This document shows, one piece after another, positions 5,761-6,398 of a DNA stretch of 6,398 bases (position 1 is its first letter; every line of letters starts with the position of its first letter). Under the pieces are notes generated by a model that saw nothing but the letters and a program-made list of their open reading frames with translations, was not told where the DNA came from and searched no databases. This stretch comes from Patescibacteria group bacterium (GTDB lineage Bacteria > Patescibacteriota > Microgenomatia > UBA12405). Made by a program: the position numbers and the translations under genes. Where the stretch lies: contig JAHIEZ010000043.1 in NCBI GenBank assembly GCA_018901355.1, positions 1 to 6,398 of the forward strand, given 5' to 3'.

Positions 5761-6398
5761 TACAAAGAAAGTTTGATGGTTTTGTCGGTGGTCCAGAGAA
5801 AAGGCTCCATTTCCCGGCCGTTGACGACGAGTTCGTAAGGAATATCTTTGGTGCCAGGTTGTTTTTGCAAAAGAAGGGTGTAGTCACTGCTGGCGGGAAC
5901 ACTACTTTCATATTGGATTGAAGTTTTGACGCTGGATTCGGCATAGAGAGGATATTTGTCTCCGTAAAAACCCTCAAAAACCTGTTTGCCTAACTCTTCA
6001 TAAAGTACCGGTTCAACCTCCGAACCGGTCATTTTGATCATTTTGGATCCCAAAGAAACATAAAATCTAAACCAATCCCGATATTTGGGGGCATTGAGAC
6101 AAAGATCGCCCTTTTCCAGATTGCAATTACTGGCTTTACTGGGGTTGGTATAGGTAATAACGATTTTGTGTTCAACCTTTCCATTTTGGCTGATAATTTG
6201 GTGTTTGATTTTTTGATTTAAAAATAAGTTGGTTTTGGCGCTACTCATATTGGCGTCGCTTAGATGAAAATAGTCAGTGTTTTGATCGGTGACAGTCAGA
6301 CTGCCGGTGATATTGGCTTTGACGGCGGCGGTTTGCAGTTCAGGATCGGTGAAATAGAAAAGCAGATGTTTTTGATAAATATTTTGGAGTAAACCGGA
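5760..6398 (-). CDS. DUF4012-family protein, C-terminal part only
   Basis: The reading frame is open from the right edge, so the true start lies outside the window; the ATG at 6248 is internal. I translated 212 residues. The segment QNIYQKHLLFYFTDPELQ (residues 5-22 of the part seen), then TGSL at 31-34, then YFHLSDAN (43-50) and KTNLFLNQKI, which starts four residues later, resembles the C-terminal half of DUF4012 proteins, where a line like 'kdi.lyf.d' precedes an 'aG.i' and a 'v.dan...Ksn.y' segment. These are usually large membrane-anchored outer proteins of unknown function, frequent in CPR bacteria and Actinobacteria and often near polysaccharide genes. The final 150 residues look beta-rich, fitting an extracellular domain. 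Two Cys residues (CNLEKGDLC) may form a disulfide. The gene shares one base with recO. Family assignment is from memory of the pattern. Confidence 0.75.
   Translation of the reverse strand, partial: SGLLQNIYQKHLLFYFTDPELQTAAVKANITGSLTVTDQNTDYFHLSDANMSSAKTNLFLNQKIKHQIISQNGKVEHKIVITYTNPSKASNCNLEKGDLCLNAPKYRDWFRFYVSLGSKMIKMTGSEVEPVLYEELGKQVFEGFYGDKYPLYAESSVKTSIQYESSVPASSDYTLLLQKQPGTKDIPYELVVNGREMEPFLWTTDKTIKLSL
6007..6029 (-). repeat. perfect 8-bp inverted repeat inside the DUF4012 gene
   Basis: The arms ACCGGTTC (6007-6014) and GAACCGGT (6022-6029) flank a 7-base loop. In the transcript the loop reads GGAGGTT. No U-tract follows, so it is not an intrinsic terminator. It encodes Thr-Gly-Ser-Glu-Val-Glu-Pro-Val and may be a coincidence of codons. 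Confidence 0.5.

Noticed and set aside
5621..5977. A 118-codon minus-strand frame across the recO-DUF4012 junction
   Set aside because: It overlaps two better-supported genes in another frame, and its translation is low-complexity without family motifs.
1..6398. Alternative genetic code with TGA read as an amino acid
   Set aside because: TGA ends the lipoprotein gene, rsmH and ftsL exactly at overlapping starts of the next gene, and Trp is encoded by TGG.

Overview
The window is a compact, single-direction piece of bacterial chromosome. All eight recognisable genes lie on the minus strand, so they read from the right end to the left: the 3' part of a DUF4012-type membrane-protein gene, recO, glyS, a lipoprotein gene, rsmH (mraW), an ftsL-like gene, ftsI (a class B penicillin-binding protein) and the 5' part of a murE-like ligase gene. 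Only three gaps exist (335-347, 3843-3845 and 5163-5199, the longest 37 bases). I see no tRNA, rRNA, CRISPR array, insertion sequence or convincing intrinsic terminator.

The most likely source is a Candidate Phyla Radiation (Patescibacteria) genome, probably of the Microgenomates type. The reasons are the DUF4012 protein beside recO, a short RecO without zinc-binding cysteines, a MurE-like ligase that begins almost at its P-loop, no mraZ before rsmH, no Shine-Dalgarno sequence at any start, and very tight packing. TGA ends three genes here, so the recoded-TGA lineages (Gracilibacteria, Absconditabacteria) are excluded. The lineage call is inference from gene content. G+C is about 42% in four 60-base lines that I counted.

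Layout by function: 5760-6398 (DUF4012) and 5200-5760 (recO, DNA repair) share one base. After a 37-base gap with a consensus -10 box comes glyS (translation). Three bases later a lipoprotein gene starts, preceded by a TTGACA box inside glyS. The lipoprotein, rsmH, ftsL and ftsI genes are joined by 4-base stop/start overlaps, which suggests one translationally coupled operon. murE follows 13 bases after ftsI. The rsmH-ftsL-ftsI-murE order is the classical start of the division and cell wall (dcw) cluster: 16S rRNA methylation, a divisome scaffold, the septal transpeptidase, and a peptide-adding ligase for the peptidoglycan precursor.

I found no previously undescribed system. The points most worth a second look are the lipoprotein at the head of the dcw genes, the MurE lacking its N-terminal domain, promoter-like boxes placed so that transcripts would begin at or next to the start codon, and a strong avoidance of G on the coding strand that hints at transcription against the replication direction.
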